The notes: generated by a model not told the origin, from the letters alone. 45,625 bases of DNA from Niveispirillum sp. (GCF_017996735.1 NZ_JAGOGJ010000047.1:1-45625); one strand, 5' to 3'. Shown: positions 25,620-35,783, counted from the first letter of the stretch. Translations and numbers: made by a program.

Positions 25620-27248
25620 ATGACGCGCTTCATCTTCATCACCGGTGGTGTGGTTTCGTCGCTGGGCAAGGGCCTGGCATCCGCAGCCCTGGGGGCGCTG
25701 CTGCAGGCGCGTGGCTACAAGGTCCGCCTGCGCAAGCTGGACCCCTATCTGAACGTCGATCCGGGCACGATGAGCCCGTACCAGCATGGTGAGGTGTTCG
25801 TCACCGATGACGGCGCCGAAACCGACCTGGACCTGGGCCATTACGAACGCTTCACGGGTGTTCACGCCACCAAGTCCGACAACATCACCACTGGCCGCAT
25901 CTATTCCAACGTTCTGGCCAAGGAACGCCGCGGCGACTATCTGGGCGCCACGGTCCAGGTGATCCCGCACATCACCGACGCCATCAAGGATTTCATCGCC
26001 GCCGACCTGGATGGCGAGGATTTTGTGCTGTGCGAGGTGGGCGGCACCGTCGGCGATATCGAATCGCTGCCCTTCCTGGAGGCCATCCGCCAGTTCGGCA
26101 ATGATCGCGGGTCGGAGAACGTGCTGTTCTGCCACGTCACCCTGGTCCCCTATATCCCGGCCGCCGGTGAGCTGAAGACCAAGCCGACCCAGCATTCGGT
26201 GAAGGAACTGCTGTCCGTCGGTATCCAGCCGCAGATGCTGCTGTGCCGCGCCGACCGCGACATTCCGGAGAATGAGCGCCGGAAGATCGCGCAGTTCTGC
26301 AACATCAAGAAGGAATGCGTGATCGCCGCTCTTGATGTCGACACCATCTATCAGGTGCCGATCTCCTATCACGAGCAGGGTTTCGACACCGAAGTGCTGA
26401 AATATTTCGGCATGGCCCCCGACGGCGCCCCGAACCTGTCGCGCTGGGAAGAGATCGTGCGCCGCGTGCGCAACCCCGAAGGCACCGTCACCATCGCGGT
26501 GGTCGGCAAGTACACCAGTCTGCTGGACGCCTACAAATCGCTGGGCGAGGCGCTGACCCATGGCGGCATCGCCAACAATGTGAAGGTCAAGCTGGACTGG
26601 ATCGACGCCGAGATCTTCGAGACGGGCGAGGCCATCGAGCGGCTGGAGCATGTCCACGGCATCCTGGTGCCGGGCGGATTCGGTGAGCGCGGGACCGAGG
26701 GCAAGATCCGCGCGGTGCAGTTCGCGCGGGAACACAAGATCCCCTATTTCGGTATCTGCTTCGGCATGCAGATGGCCGTGATCGAAAGCGCGCGCCACCT
26801 GGCCGGTCTGGAACATGCTGGCTCAACCGAATTCGGCAAGCCCGATCCGGCCGTGGTCGGCCTGATGACGGAATGGACCCAGGGCAACCAGTTGGTTCAG
26901 CGCCAGGAAGGTGGCGATCTGGGCGGCACCATGCGCCTGGGTTCCTATAACTGCCACCTGCTGGCGGGCACCCGTGTTGCCGACATCTATGGCAGCGAGG
27001 ACATCATCGAGCGTCACCGTCACCGCTATGAAGTGAATATCAACTTCAAGGAGACGCTGGAGAAGGTGGGCCTGAAATTCTCCGGCCTGTCGCCCGATGG
27101 CATCCTGCCGGAAATCGTGGAACTGCCGGAGCATCCCTGGTTCGTGGGCGTGCAGTTCCACCCGGAACTGAAGTCCAAGCCGTTCGATCCGCACCCGCTG
27201 TTCACCAGCTTCATCTCTGCGGCCATCGCGCAGAGCCGGCTGGTGTGA
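25620..27248 (+). CDS. pyrG: CTP synthase
   Basis: A 542-residue enzyme that makes CTP from UTP, ATP and glutamine. The N-terminal synthetase domain begins with FITGGVVSSLGKGL, a P-loop, and contains conserved VGGTVGDIES. The C-terminal glutamine amidotransferase has nucleophile C380 in GICFGMQ and the His/Glu pair in QFHPELKSKP. Length is normal. It is followed by a strong terminator and then kdsA. Confidence 0.98.
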   Translation: MTRFIFITGGVVSSLGKGLASAALGALLQARGYKVRLRKLDPYLNVDPGTMSPYQHGEVFVTDDGAETDLDLGHYERFTGVHATKSDNITTGRIYSNVLAKERRGDYLGATVQVIPHITDAIKDFIAADLDGEDFVLCEVGGTVGDIESLPFLEAIRQFGNDRGSENVLFCHVTLVPYIPAAGELKTKPTQHSVKELLSVGIQPQMLLCRADRDIPENERRKIAQFCNIKKECVIAALDVDTIYQVPISYHEQGFDTEVLKYFGMAPDGAPNLSRWEEIVRRVRNPEGTVTIAVVGKYTSLLDAYKSLGEALTHGGIANNVKVKLDWIDAEIFETGEAIERLEHVHGILVPGGFGERGTEGKIRAVQFAREHKIPYFGICFGMQMAVIESARHLAGLEHAGSTEFGKPDPAVVGLMTEWTQGNQLVQRQEGGDLGGTMRLGSYNCHLLAGTRVADIYGSEDIIERHRHRYEVNINFKETLEKVGLKFSGLSPDGILPEIVELPEHPWFVGVQFHPELKSKPFDPHPLFTSFISAAIAQSRLV

Positions 27249-27262
27249 GCATCTGATTTGTG

Positions 27263-27307
27263 AAGAAGGCCGGGGCGGGGTCAGACCTCCCCGGCCTTCT
27301 TTATTTT
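27263..27307 (+). terminator. Terminator after pyrG
   Basis: A perfect 13-bp stem, AAGAAGGCCGGGG (27263-27275) and CCCCGGCCTTCTT (27289-27301), followed by TATTTT. Because it lies 43 bp before kdsA, kdsA likely has its own promoter or uses read-through. Confidence 0.85.
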
Positions 27308-27349
27308 CCGCACGCGGCTGCCCATATGCGTGCGTAAAGGAGCATCCCC

Positions 27350-28186
27350 ATGACCCGTACCGTCAATGTTGGCCCGTTGTCGATTGCCAATGACCGGCCC
27401 TTCACCCTGATCGCCGGCCCGTGCCAGTTGGAAAGCCGCGACCATGCCTTCATGATGGCGGGTGCCCTGTCGGAACTGACAAGCAAGCTGGGCATCGGGC
27501 TGATCTACAAGACCAGCTTCGACAAGGCCAACCGCACCTCCCTATCGGCGCAGCGCGGTTTGGGCATGGACAAGTCGCTGCCCATCCTGGCCGACATCCG
27601 CGATACATTCGGCTGCCCCGTCCTGACCGATATCCATTCGGCGGATCAGTGTGCGCCGGTGGCGGAGGTGGTGGACGTCTTGCAGATCCCCGCCTTCCTG
27701 TGCCGGCAGACCGACCTGCTGCTGGCGGCGGGGGAGACGGGCAAGCCGATCAATGTGAAGAAGGGGCAGTTCCTGGCACCGTGGGACATGAAGAATGTCG
27801 CCGCCAAGATCGCGTCCACCGGCAACCACAACATCCTGCTGTGCGAGCGGGGCGCTAGCTTCGGCTATAACACGCTGGTCAGCGACATGCGGTCCCTGCC
27901 CATCATGGCGCAGACGGGCTATCCCGTCGTCTATGACGCCACCCATTCGGTGCAGCAGCCGGGCGGGCAGGGGAGCAGCAGCGGCGGCCAGCGCGAATTC
28001 GTGCCCGTCCTGGCCCGCGCCGCCATCGCCATCGGCGTGGCTGCCGTGTTCATGGAGACGCACGAGAATCCCGACTGCGCGCCCAGCGACGGCCCCAACA
28101 TGGTGCCGCTGGATCAGATGGAAGGGGTGCTGACCACGCTGCTGGCCTTTGACCGTATCGCCAAGGCCAATCCGGTCGTGCTCTGA
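27350..28186 (+). CDS. kdsA: 3-deoxy-8-phosphooctulonate synthase
   Basis: A 278-residue enzyme condensing arabinose-5-phosphate with phosphoenolpyruvate to Kdo-8-phosphate for the lipopolysaccharide inner core. Motifs: IAGPCQLESRDHA, YKTSFDKANRTS, DIHS, LCRQTDLL, CERGASFGYN and DATHSVQQPGG. It has a good ribosome binding site (AAAGGAG). Kdo synthesis marks a Gram-negative with LPS. The next gene is a PlsC-like acyltransferase rather than eno directly. Confidence 0.97.
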   Translation: MTRTVNVGPLSIANDRPFTLIAGPCQLESRDHAFMMAGALSELTSKLGIGLIYKTSFDKANRTSLSAQRGLGMDKSLPILADIRDTFGCPVLTDIHSADQCAPVAEVVDVLQIPAFLCRQTDLLLAAGETGKPINVKKGQFLAPWDMKNVAAKIASTGNHNILLCERGASFGYNTLVSDMRSLPIMAQTGYPVVYDATHSVQQPGGQGSSSGGQREFVPVLARAAIAIGVAAVFMETHENPDCAPSDGPNMVPLDQMEGVLTTLLAFDRIAKANPVVL

Positions 28187-28284
28187 CCTTCCGCACCTTT
28201 GACAATACCGACCACATACCCCACCATCGGGAATATAACGAAAGGCGGGGGTGGCTAACCGCCGGTGGGTGAGGAAAACGATCC

Positions 28285-28929
28285 ATGTCACATGTTCCCC
28301 TGGGTCCCCGCACGCCGCGGCGGGGCGGCCCGTTTTCACGTTTGGTCGGGCGCCTGTTGATGCGCCTGATGGGCTGGCGCATCGCGGGGGCATTTCCGGA
28401 TCTGGAAAAATTTGTCACCATCGGTGCCCCGCACAGCTCCAACTATGATTTCTTCATCGCGATGGGCACCATCCTGTCCACCGGCGTGCGTATCCACATC
28501 CTGGGCAAGCACACCTTGTTCAAGGGGCCGCTGGGCCCCATCATGCGCTGGTGCGATATCCTGCCCGTCGATCGACGTGCGGCGCATGGTGTTGTGGGCG
28601 AATGCGTGGCCGCGTTGAACAGTGCGGACCGGCTCGTGGTCGGCATCGCACCGGAGGGCACGCGCAGCCCGAAACCCGGTGCCGGATGGAAGACAGGCTT
28701 CTGGCATATCGCGCGACAGGCCGGCGTTCCGATCATACCTGTCGCGCTGGATTATACGACGCGCACCGTGCGTATCGGCGATCCGGTCACGACTACGGAC
28801 AGCATGCAGGACGATTTCGCCTTGCTTTCCGCCTTCTATGCAGGCGTGCAGGGAGCCAGGCGGCAATTGGCGGCCACCATCCCGACGGATGGTGCCAGGC
28901 CGGTGGAACCTGTGGGCACGGCGGGGTAG
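28285..28929 (+). CDS. PlsC-like 1-acylglycerol-3-phosphate acyltransferase-family protein
   Basis: A 214-residue acyltransferase of the PlsC superfamily. The catalytic H(x4)D motif is H50-D55 (HSSNYD), and the phosphate-binding motif is PEGTRS at 123-128. A hydrophobic segment lies ahead of motif I (RLLMRLMGW). The family acylates glycerol-3-phosphate derivatives and other hydroxyl or amine acceptors; this short form resembles members annotated for lysophospholipid acylation, and the acceptor is not known. The gene lies between kdsA and eno, in the same direction, with GGTGAGGAAAAC upstream. The C-terminal tail (about residues 195-214) is low-complexity and probably disordered. Confidence 0.82.
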   Translation: MSHVPLGPRTPRRGGPFSRLVGRLLMRLMGWRIAGAFPDLEKFVTIGAPHSSNYDFFIAMGTILSTGVRIHILGKHTLFKGPLGPIMRWCDILPVDRRAAHGVVGECVAALNSADRLVVGIAPEGTRSPKPGAGWKTGFWHIARQAGVPIIPVALDYTTRTVRIGDPVTTTDSMQDDFALLSAFYAGVQGARRQLAATIPTDGARPVEPVGTAG

Positions 28930-29034
28930 CGAAACCGTCCCTTGTCGGCGATGGTCTCTGGCGTTATCCCCTTCATCCCGTATTTACCCTTTATCGGGTT
29001 CACGGCATCCACGCCCACGTCAGAGAGAGGCCCC

Positions 29035-30315
<1,281 letters not shown>

Positions 30316-30322
30316 TTGATCT

Positions 30323-30350
30323 GTGGGGGCAGGTTTTTTCCTGCCCCCAC
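30323..30350. terminator. Terminator between eno and hemB
   Basis: A perfect 11-bp stem, GTGGGGGCAGG (30323-30333) and CCTGCCCCCAC (30340-30350), around a six-T loop. ATTTT follows on the plus strand after CCT. It lies where the two genes converge and may act in both directions. Confidence 0.75.
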
Positions 30351-30360
30351 CCTATTTTGC

Positions 30361-31368
30361 TTAACCGACAGTCCGCAGCAACCGGGCCGCATCGACGGCG
30401 CCATAGGTCAGGATCGCGTCCGTGCCGGCCCGCTTGAAGCTGAGCAGGGTTTCCAGCAAGGCCGCGTCATAGTTCAGCCAGCCATTGGCCGACGCTGCCT
30501 TCAGCATCGCGTATTCGCCGCTGACATGATAGGCGAAGGTGGGCACGCGGAATTCGTCCTTCACCCGGCGAATGATGTCCAGATAGGGCAGGCCGGGCTT
30601 TACCATCACCATATCGGCGCCTTCGGCGATATCCATCGCCACCTCGCGCAGCGCCTCGTCGCTGTTGGCGGGGTCCATCTGATAGGTCTTCTTGTCGCCC
30701 TTCAGCAGGCCACCCGTCTGCACCGCGTCGCGGAACGGGCCATAGAAGGCCGAGGCATATTTGGCGGCATAGGCGCAGATGCGGGTCAGCTTGTGGCCCC
30801 GATCCTCCAGCGCGTCGCGGATGGCGCCGATGCGGCCATCCATCATGTCGGAGGGGGCGACAATGTCGCATCCGGCATCGGCCTGCACCAGGGCCTGCCA
30901 GACCAGGGCTTCCACCGTCTCCTCGTTCAGGACATAGCCATCCTTCACGATGCCGTCATGGCCGTGGCTGGTATAGGGGTCGAGCGCGACGTCGCCCAGG
31001 ATGCCGATATCCGGCACCTCGCGCTTGATGGCGCGGATGGCCCGGCACATCAGGTTATCGGGATTGCCCGACTCGCGTCCCTCCGGGTCCTTCCGGTCGA
31101 AGGGCAGGACGGGGAACAGGGCCACACAGGGGATGCCCAGGTCACGCGCCGCCGCCACCGCCGGCACCAGCAGGTCCAGCGACAGACGCTCCACGCCCGG
31201 CATGCTGGCGATGGGTTGGCGCTGGTTCACGCCGTCCACCGCAAAGACCGGCCAGATCAGGTCGTTCACCGTCAATTGGTTCTCCGCCACCATCCGGCGG
31301 GTCCAGCCATCGACACGGTTGCGGCGCGGGCGGCTGCGGGGAAAGCTCTGCATGTTCAAGGGGCCCAT
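30361..31368 (-). CDS. hemB: Delta-aminolevulinic acid dehydratase (porphobilinogen synthase)
   Basis: A 335-residue enzyme that condenses two 5-aminolevulinates to porphobilinogen. Active-site lysines are K203 (AAKYASAFYGPFRDA) and the Schiff-base K257 (MVKPGLPYLD). The metal loop reads DVALDPYTSHGHDG, with Asp instead of the Cys residues of zinc enzymes, pointing to the Mg-dependent type usual in alphaproteobacteria. The start is ATG at 31368; ATG at 31353 (MQSFPR) is possible. hemA, the previous step, lies 1.8 kb upstream on the same strand. Confidence 0.97.
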   Translation of the reverse strand: MGPLNMQSFPRSRPRRNRVDGWTRRMVAENQLTVNDLIWPVFAVDGVNQRQPIASMPGVERLSLDLLVPAVAAARDLGIPCVALFPVLPFDRKDPEGRESGNPDNLMCRAIRAIKREVPDIGILGDVALDPYTSHGHDGIVKDGYVLNEETVEALVWQALVQADAGCDIVAPSDMMDGRIGAIRDALEDRGHKLTRICAYAAKYASAFYGPFRDAVQTGGLLKGDKKTYQMDPANSDEALREVAMDIAEGADMVMVKPGLPYLDIIRRVKDEFRVPTFAYHVSGEYAMLKAASANGWLNYDAALLETLLSFKRAGTDAILTYGAVDAARLLRTVG

Positions 31369-31433
31369 GGCGATTGTCGTCGCGTGGATGCTACGCCCGC
31401 GCGGCCCGGTTGGGCAACTGCCACCCCTGCGGC

Positions 31434-32123
31434 CTACAGCCCCAGGAACTGGTGGACGGCGTAGAGCATGATCTTGATGGTCAGGGCGATGAAGCCGAAG
31501 GCGATCACCGTACTGGCAACAGCGGAGACATACCCGGCGATCAGCGCGACCCCATCGCGTTCCATCAGGGCCAGGGCGATCAGGGCGATGGCGATGGACG
31601 GAAAGATGTTGCCCATGAAAATGGGCAGGATCAGCACGATGGACAGGAAAAACACCACGAAGCCCGCGAAACGCTCCATGCGCCCGTCGACCAGATATGT
31701 CAGGCGGGGTTTGGTGTAGTTTTCAACCTTGCGCAGCCAGGGTTCCGCCTTATTGAGAACGCCCAGCAGATCGGTCCGCAGAATGCTGCGCCGGCGCAGG
31801 AAACCGGGCAGCCAGGGATGCGGATGCCCGATCATCAATTGCATGGAAAACACCACGATGGGCATGCCGGTGACGGCTGACATGCCGGGCGGTGCCGGCA
31901 ATATGGTGGGCAGCGCGAATAACAGCATCAGGATGCCGTAGGCCCGCTCCCCCAGCCCATCAATCATTTCGCCGATGCTGATCCGTTCGCCCTCTACCCT
32001 GGCGATGGTGTCCAATAGAACGTCCGTGGTCCGCTTCGTTTCCGCCTTTGCCGGTTCATCGGGGGGGATGGCGCTGGCGTCACCGGACAGACCATCGGGT
32101 TCGGGCGGCAATTGTGTATCCAC
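31434..32123 (-). CDS. ExoD-family membrane protein
   Basis: A 229-residue ExoD-type protein. After an acidic N-terminal tail (about residues 1-30), it shows the family core (LLDTIARVEGERISIGEMIDGLGERAYGILMLLFALP) and about four membrane helices (around residues 62-95, 155-180, 180-200 and 205-228). ExoD was found in Sinorhizobium as affecting exopolysaccharide production and alkaline growth; the mechanism is unknown. It starts with GTG at 32123, with AAGG 7 bp upstream; no in-frame ATG fits. Confidence 0.85.
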   Translation of the reverse strand: MDTQLPPEPDGLSGDASAIPPDEPAKAETKRTTDVLLDTIARVEGERISIGEMIDGLGERAYGILMLLFALPTILPAPPGMSAVTGMPIVVFSMQLMIGHPHPWLPGFLRRRSILRTDLLGVLNKAEPWLRKVENYTKPRLTYLVDGRMERFAGFVVFFLSIVLILPIFMGNIFPSIAIALIALALMERDGVALIAGYVSAVASTVIAFGFIALTIKIMLYAVHQFLGL

Positions 32124-32170
32124 GGATCAACCTTCATCCCGACGGAACCCGCTGTCCGCCGGCCCCTGAT

Positions 32171-32243
32171 ATATCCCGCGCGGGTTACCGGATCATGAAA
32201 GGACGCCCGCGGCCGAACGTCCCATCATACCAACGCGGGATAT
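32171..32243 (-). repeat. Long inverted repeat between HPt gene and exoD
   Basis: Arms ATATCCCGCG (32171-32180) and CGCGGGATAT (32234-32243) are perfect complements, 53 nt apart. Inside, GGACG (32201-32205) and CGTCC (32218-32222) form an inner stem. In the minus-strand transcript this folds into a nested structure of about 73 nt between the HPt gene and the ExoD-type gene. Confidence 0.5.
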
Positions 32244-32251
32244 GGGGGTCT

Positions 32252-33019
32252 TCATCCCAGATTGAAACGGGTGATGGTCGCAGCAATGTCGTCGCCGAAT
32301 GTCGCACCCAGGCGGATGACGCCGGCATCGGCCGGGACCCCCTTCAACTGGTCCGCACCCATGCTGGTCATCAGGGCGGCGGGAACATGCTGGGTGACCG
32401 ACATGGCGCGCAGGCCGCGGATCAGGTCGATGCCACCCAGCCCATCCATGACCGCCGAGGCGATGATCATATCGGGCGGCATGCGCACGGCAATGGAGAT
32501 AGCTTCGATCGGATCGGACACGATGTTGACGCGGAAGCCGCAGGCGGCCAGTTCGCCGGCCGCCTTGCGGGCAACCAGCTTGTTGGGCGTCACCAGCATG
32601 ATTTCGACGTCGCGCACCTCGACATCGGTGATGTCGAATTCGAACCGGGTGGGCAGCCGGCGGATGATCTGGTTGGTGGCCGCGATGTCCGGCTGGTCTT
32701 CCAGTTCCGCCATTTCCGCGATGCGGTCGGCGAAGATCTGGATGTCGGCGATCTGCTTTTCGTCCAGATCCTTCAGGTCGGTGCAATAAGTCTCCAGTCG
32801 CTGGGCGATCAGGGAGACGATGGGATAACCGAAGGTGGAGCCCGACCCTTTCAGCGAATGGATCTCGCGGCGCAATTCGCGCAGCGCGTCGGCCCCCTTG
32901 GCCTGGCCCGACTTCGTCTGGTCCAGTGTGCCATAGATGGAGGATAACCGATCACTGATATAGTCGCTGAATTCCGACTTGAGCTGTTCGAGCAGCTCAT
33001 CCATGTCGACCTCGGCCAT
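32252..33019 (-). CDS. HPt domain protein with degenerate receiver domain
   Basis: A 255-residue cytoplasmic signalling protein. Residues of about 10-105 form an HPt four-helix bundle with phosphoacceptor H54 (HSLKGSG). Residues 136-250 align with a response-regulator receiver, but the phosphoacceptor Asp is Ser188 (PDMIIASAV), and the acidic pocket is replaced by Thr144-Pro145-Asn146 (LVTPN where LVDDD is usual). The receiver is therefore a pseudo-receiver, unlikely to accept phosphate. A phosphorelay role for the HPt is inferred. No histidine kinase or response regulator is adjacent. The gene lies upstream of exoD and downstream of hemA, same strand. Confidence 0.85.
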   Translation of the reverse strand: MAEVDMDELLEQLKSEFSDYISDRLSSIYGTLDQTKSGQAKGADALRELRREIHSLKGSGSTFGYPIVSLIAQRLETYCTDLKDLDEKQIADIQIFADRIAEMAELEDQPDIAATNQIIRRLPTRFEFDITDVEVRDVEIMLVTPNKLVARKAAGELAACGFRVNIVSDPIEAISIAVRMPPDMIIASAVMDGLGGIDLIRGLRAMSVTQHVPAALMTSMGADQLKGVPADAGVIRLGATFGDDIAATITRFNLG

Positions 33020-33127
33020 CCCGTCATTCCTTTTGTCCGCAACACATATCCCTGTACCCCGGCGGCAGGTCCGGCTTCAAGAGCGCCGGGATAACCGATC
33101 GGTTACAGCGGACATGCGGAGATGAAA

Positions 33128-33160
33128 AAGGCCTGGATGCGGGGGGCGCATCCAGGCCTT
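33128..33160 (-). terminator. Terminator after hemA
   Basis: A perfect 14-bp stem, AAGGCCTGGATGCG (33128-33141) and CGCATCCAGGCCTT (33147-33160), with a five-nt loop. On the minus strand it is followed by TTTTTC in the direction of transcription. It lies about 25 bp after the hemA stop, so hemA and the HPt gene are separate transcripts unless there is read-through. Confidence 0.85.
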
Positions 33161-33185
33161 GATCGATTGAAGCGTGATCGGCCGT

Positions 33186-34400
33186 TCAGGCGGCGCGCTT
33201 CAGTTCCAGGTTCTTCCAGACCGACAGCAGGGCATCGACCAGATGGTCCATCTTGCGGTCGTCATGGAAGGGGGTGGGCGTCAGGCGCAGCCGTTCCGTG
33301 CCACGCGGCACGGTCGGGTAATTAATCGGCTGCACATAGATGTCGTGATAGCGCAGCAGATCATCGCTGGCCTGCTTGCACAGGTGCGCGTCACCCACCA
33401 GCAGCGGCACGATATGGCTGACCGACGGCATGACGGGCAGGCCGGCCTGGGCCAGACGGCGCTTCAGCGTGGCGGCGCGTTCCTGGTGGCGGATGCGGAT
33501 TTCGTTATGTTCCTTCAGGAACATGACCGAAGCCAGCGCACCGGCGGCCAGCACCGGGGCCAGCGAGGTGGTGAAGATGAAGGACGGCGCGAAGCTGCGC
33601 ACGCAATCGACCAGGGCCGTGGAGCCGGTGATATAACCACCCATGACGCCGAACGCCTTGCCCAGCGTGCCCTCGATCACGGTCAGGCGATCCATCACGC
33701 CTTCACGCTCCGCCACACCGGCGCCACGCAGGCCATACATGCCGACGGCATGCACCTCGTCCAGATAGGTCATGGCGCCATGCTTGTCGGCGACGTCGCA
33801 CAGTTCCTTGATGGGGGCGATGTCGCCATCCATGGAATAGACGCTTTCGAAGGCCACCAGCTTGGGCTGGTTCTTCGGATAGCGCGACAGAAGGGCATCC
33901 AGATGGGCCACATCATTATGCCGGAAAATATGCTTTTCCGCGCCGGAGTGACGGATACCCTCGATCATCGAATTGTGGTTCAACGCGTCGGAGAAGACGA
34001 CGCAGTTGGGCAGGATGCGCGGCAGGGTTGAGAGCGTCGCCTCGTTGCTGATATAGCCCGAGGTGAACAGCAGGGCCGCTTCCTTGCCATGCAGGTCGGC
34101 CAGTTCGCGTTCCAGCATCACATGATAGTGGTTGGTGCCGGAAATATTGCGAGTGCCCCCGGCGCCGGCCCCGCACTTGTGCAGGCTGTCGACCATGGAG
34201 CCGATGACCACGGGGTGCTGCCCCATGCCCAGATAATCGTTGGAACACCAGACGGTGACATCCTTGGGCGGGGTATCCTCCCCATGGAAGGTAGCGGTCG
34301 GGAATTCACCTACACGGCGTTCCAGATCGGCGAAAACGCGATAACGGCCTTCACGCTTCAGGCCGTCAATCTGGCTCTTGAAAAAATTCTCGTAATCCAT
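33186..34400 (-). CDS. hemA: 5-aminolevulinate synthase
   Basis: A 404-residue PLP enzyme that condenses glycine and succinyl-CoA to 5-aminolevulinate, the alphaproteobacterial C4 route into haem. PLP lysine is K248 (GTLGKAFGVMGGY), the same position as in the Rhodobacter enzyme; other motifs are NDYLGMGQHP, GTRNISGTNHYH, DALNHNSMI and DEVHAVGMYG. The start is ATG at 34400 (MDYENFFKSQIDGLK), which matches the family; the frame is open upstream without similarity. Haem synthase step 2, hemB, is near on the same strand. Confidence 0.97.
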   Translation of the reverse strand: MDYENFFKSQIDGLKREGRYRVFADLERRVGEFPTATFHGEDTPPKDVTVWCSNDYLGMGQHPVVIGSMVDSLHKCGAGAGGTRNISGTNHYHVMLERELADLHGKEAALLFTSGYISNEATLSTLPRILPNCVVFSDALNHNSMIEGIRHSGAEKHIFRHNDVAHLDALLSRYPKNQPKLVAFESVYSMDGDIAPIKELCDVADKHGAMTYLDEVHAVGMYGLRGAGVAEREGVMDRLTVIEGTLGKAFGVMGGYITGSTALVDCVRSFAPSFIFTTSLAPVLAAGALASVMFLKEHNEIRIRHQERAATLKRRLAQAGLPVMPSVSHIVPLLVGDAHLCKQASDDLLRYHDIYVQPINYPTVPRGTERLRLTPTPFHDDRKMDHLVDALLSVWKNLELKRAA

Positions 34401-34699
34401 GGGCCGTTGTCCCGTTTGCGCCACTGATGGGAATGTCACGCCGGTCGTGCCGTTTGTCCACCCTTGTTTCTTACTTCAAAGGTATCGTCGGCAAAACCCC
34501 TCGCGACGGCTTGTCGCGGCGGCCCCGTACATTGCCGACGGCGCGACTGTCGCCACCATGTCGAAGAACCATGAAGACCGCCTTGATTTCGGTCAATTCA
34601 TCATTGGCTCCAAGAGGTATTCCGCACATGGCTACGCTGTGGACACAGGTGGCGGTGCGGAAGGGACCTCAACGGCCCCTGCCGCACGGGGAACGCCCG
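34401..34699. promoter_or_regulatory. Intergenic region upstream of hemA
   Basis: About 300 bp between the hemA start and the phosphotransferase stop, both on the minus strand. I see no convincing gene here. Near its right end GTGCGG (34655-34660) and CCGCAC (34682-34687), with an inner AGGG/CCCT, form a hairpin downstream of the phosphotransferase stop, perhaps a weak terminator without a T-run. The hemA promoter should lie in this region, but I cannot place it. Confidence 0.35.
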
Positions 34700-35770
34700 C
34701 TATGCGCGATCCGACACGAACCGCCAGCCCGTCTCGGCAGCGGCCCGTGCCACCTCGCCATAGGCCAGGGCCTTGCGGTCGGCGGCATTGCCGGCCAGGG
34801 CGCGGGCATAGACGCCCTGACAGATGGCCGCGATGCGGAAGAAGGCGAAGGCCAGATAATAGGGCCAGTCAGGAATGCCCGCCCGCCCTGTGCGCCTGCA
34901 ATAGGCTGAGACATAATCGGCTTCGGTCGGGATGCCCGATCCCGTCAGATCCACCCCCACCAAGCCCGGAAACTGCTTGATCCCGGACGGCAGGTGATAG
35001 GCCATGCAATTATAGGCCAGGTCCGAGAGGGGATGGCCCAGCGTCGCCAGTTCCCAATCCAGAATGGCGACGACGCGCGGTTCCGACTTGTGCAGCATCA
35101 GATTGCCCAGGCGGAAATCGCCATGGGCGATGGTGGTTTCATCCCCCGCCGGCACGGCGCGGGGCAGCCATTCCATCAGCCGTTCCATGGCGGGAATGTC
35201 GCTGTCGCCCTTGGTGGCCACGAACTGCTTCGACCAGCGCTCCACCTGACGCAGGATATACTGCTCCGGCTTGCCGAAATCGCCCAGGCCCGCTGCCCGC
35301 CAATCCACCTTGTGCAGGGCGGCCAGCGTTTCATTCATGCTGTCATAGATGGCGGCGCGCTCTTCAACGCTGAACCCGTCCAGCGCCACATCCGACAGGA
35401 TGCGCCCGTCAATATGGTCCATGACATAGAAGGGCGTGCCGATGATGGCGGCGTCGTCACAATACAGCCGGGCATCGGGCACGGGGGCGGCCGTGGCCGA
35501 CAGGGCGCGCATGACGCGGAATTCCCGGTCGATCATATGGGCGCTGGGCAGCAGTTTGCCCGGCGGCTTCTTGCGCAGGACAAGGCGGGCAGCCGCCGCA
35601 TCCGTCACCAGGAAGGTGGGATTGGACTGCCCCCCCTGGAACTGCTGCACCTTTGCCGGCCCCTGGAACCCGTCAAGATGGGTCGACAGATAGGCACCCA
35701 GTGCGCCCTCGTCGAACTGGTGTTGCGGCAGCACGTCGATCAGGACGGCCGCTCCCTTGCCCTCGCTCAT
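34700..35770 (-). CDS. APH-like phosphotransferase family protein (ACAD10/11-type)
   Basis: A 356-residue kinase-fold protein of the aminoglycoside/choline phosphotransferase superfamily. The catalytic loop is HGDFRLGN (H216, D218), and the Mg-binding motif is ILDWE (D238). The N-terminal part shows the ATP-binding QGGQSNPTF and the LRKKPPGKLLPSAH segment typical of the group related to human ACAD10/11, linked to hydroxy-acyl-CoA breakdown. Substrate here is inferred only. The ATG at 35770 lies 13 bp downstream of the SDR at 35784, with which it is very probably co-transcribed. Confidence 0.88.
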   Translation of the reverse strand: MSEGKGAAVLIDVLPQHQFDEGALGAYLSTHLDGFQGPAKVQQFQGGQSNPTFLVTDAAAARLVLRKKPPGKLLPSAHMIDREFRVMRALSATAAPVPDARLYCDDAAIIGTPFYVMDHIDGRILSDVALDGFSVEERAAIYDSMNETLAALHKVDWRAAGLGDFGKPEQYILRQVERWSKQFVATKGDSDIPAMERLMEWLPRAVPAGDETTIAHGDFRLGNLMLHKSEPRVVAILDWELATLGHPLSDLAYNCMAYHLPSGIKQFPGLVGVDLTGSGIPTEADYVSAYCRRTGRAGIPDWPYYLAFAFFRIAAICQGVYARALAGNAADRKALAYGEVARAAAETGWRFVSDRA

Positions 35771-35783
35771 GCTTGTATTTCCC

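Noticed and set aside
25560..26816. Minus-strand frame opposite pyrG
   Set aside because: Antisense mirror of a confident gene without conserved motifs.
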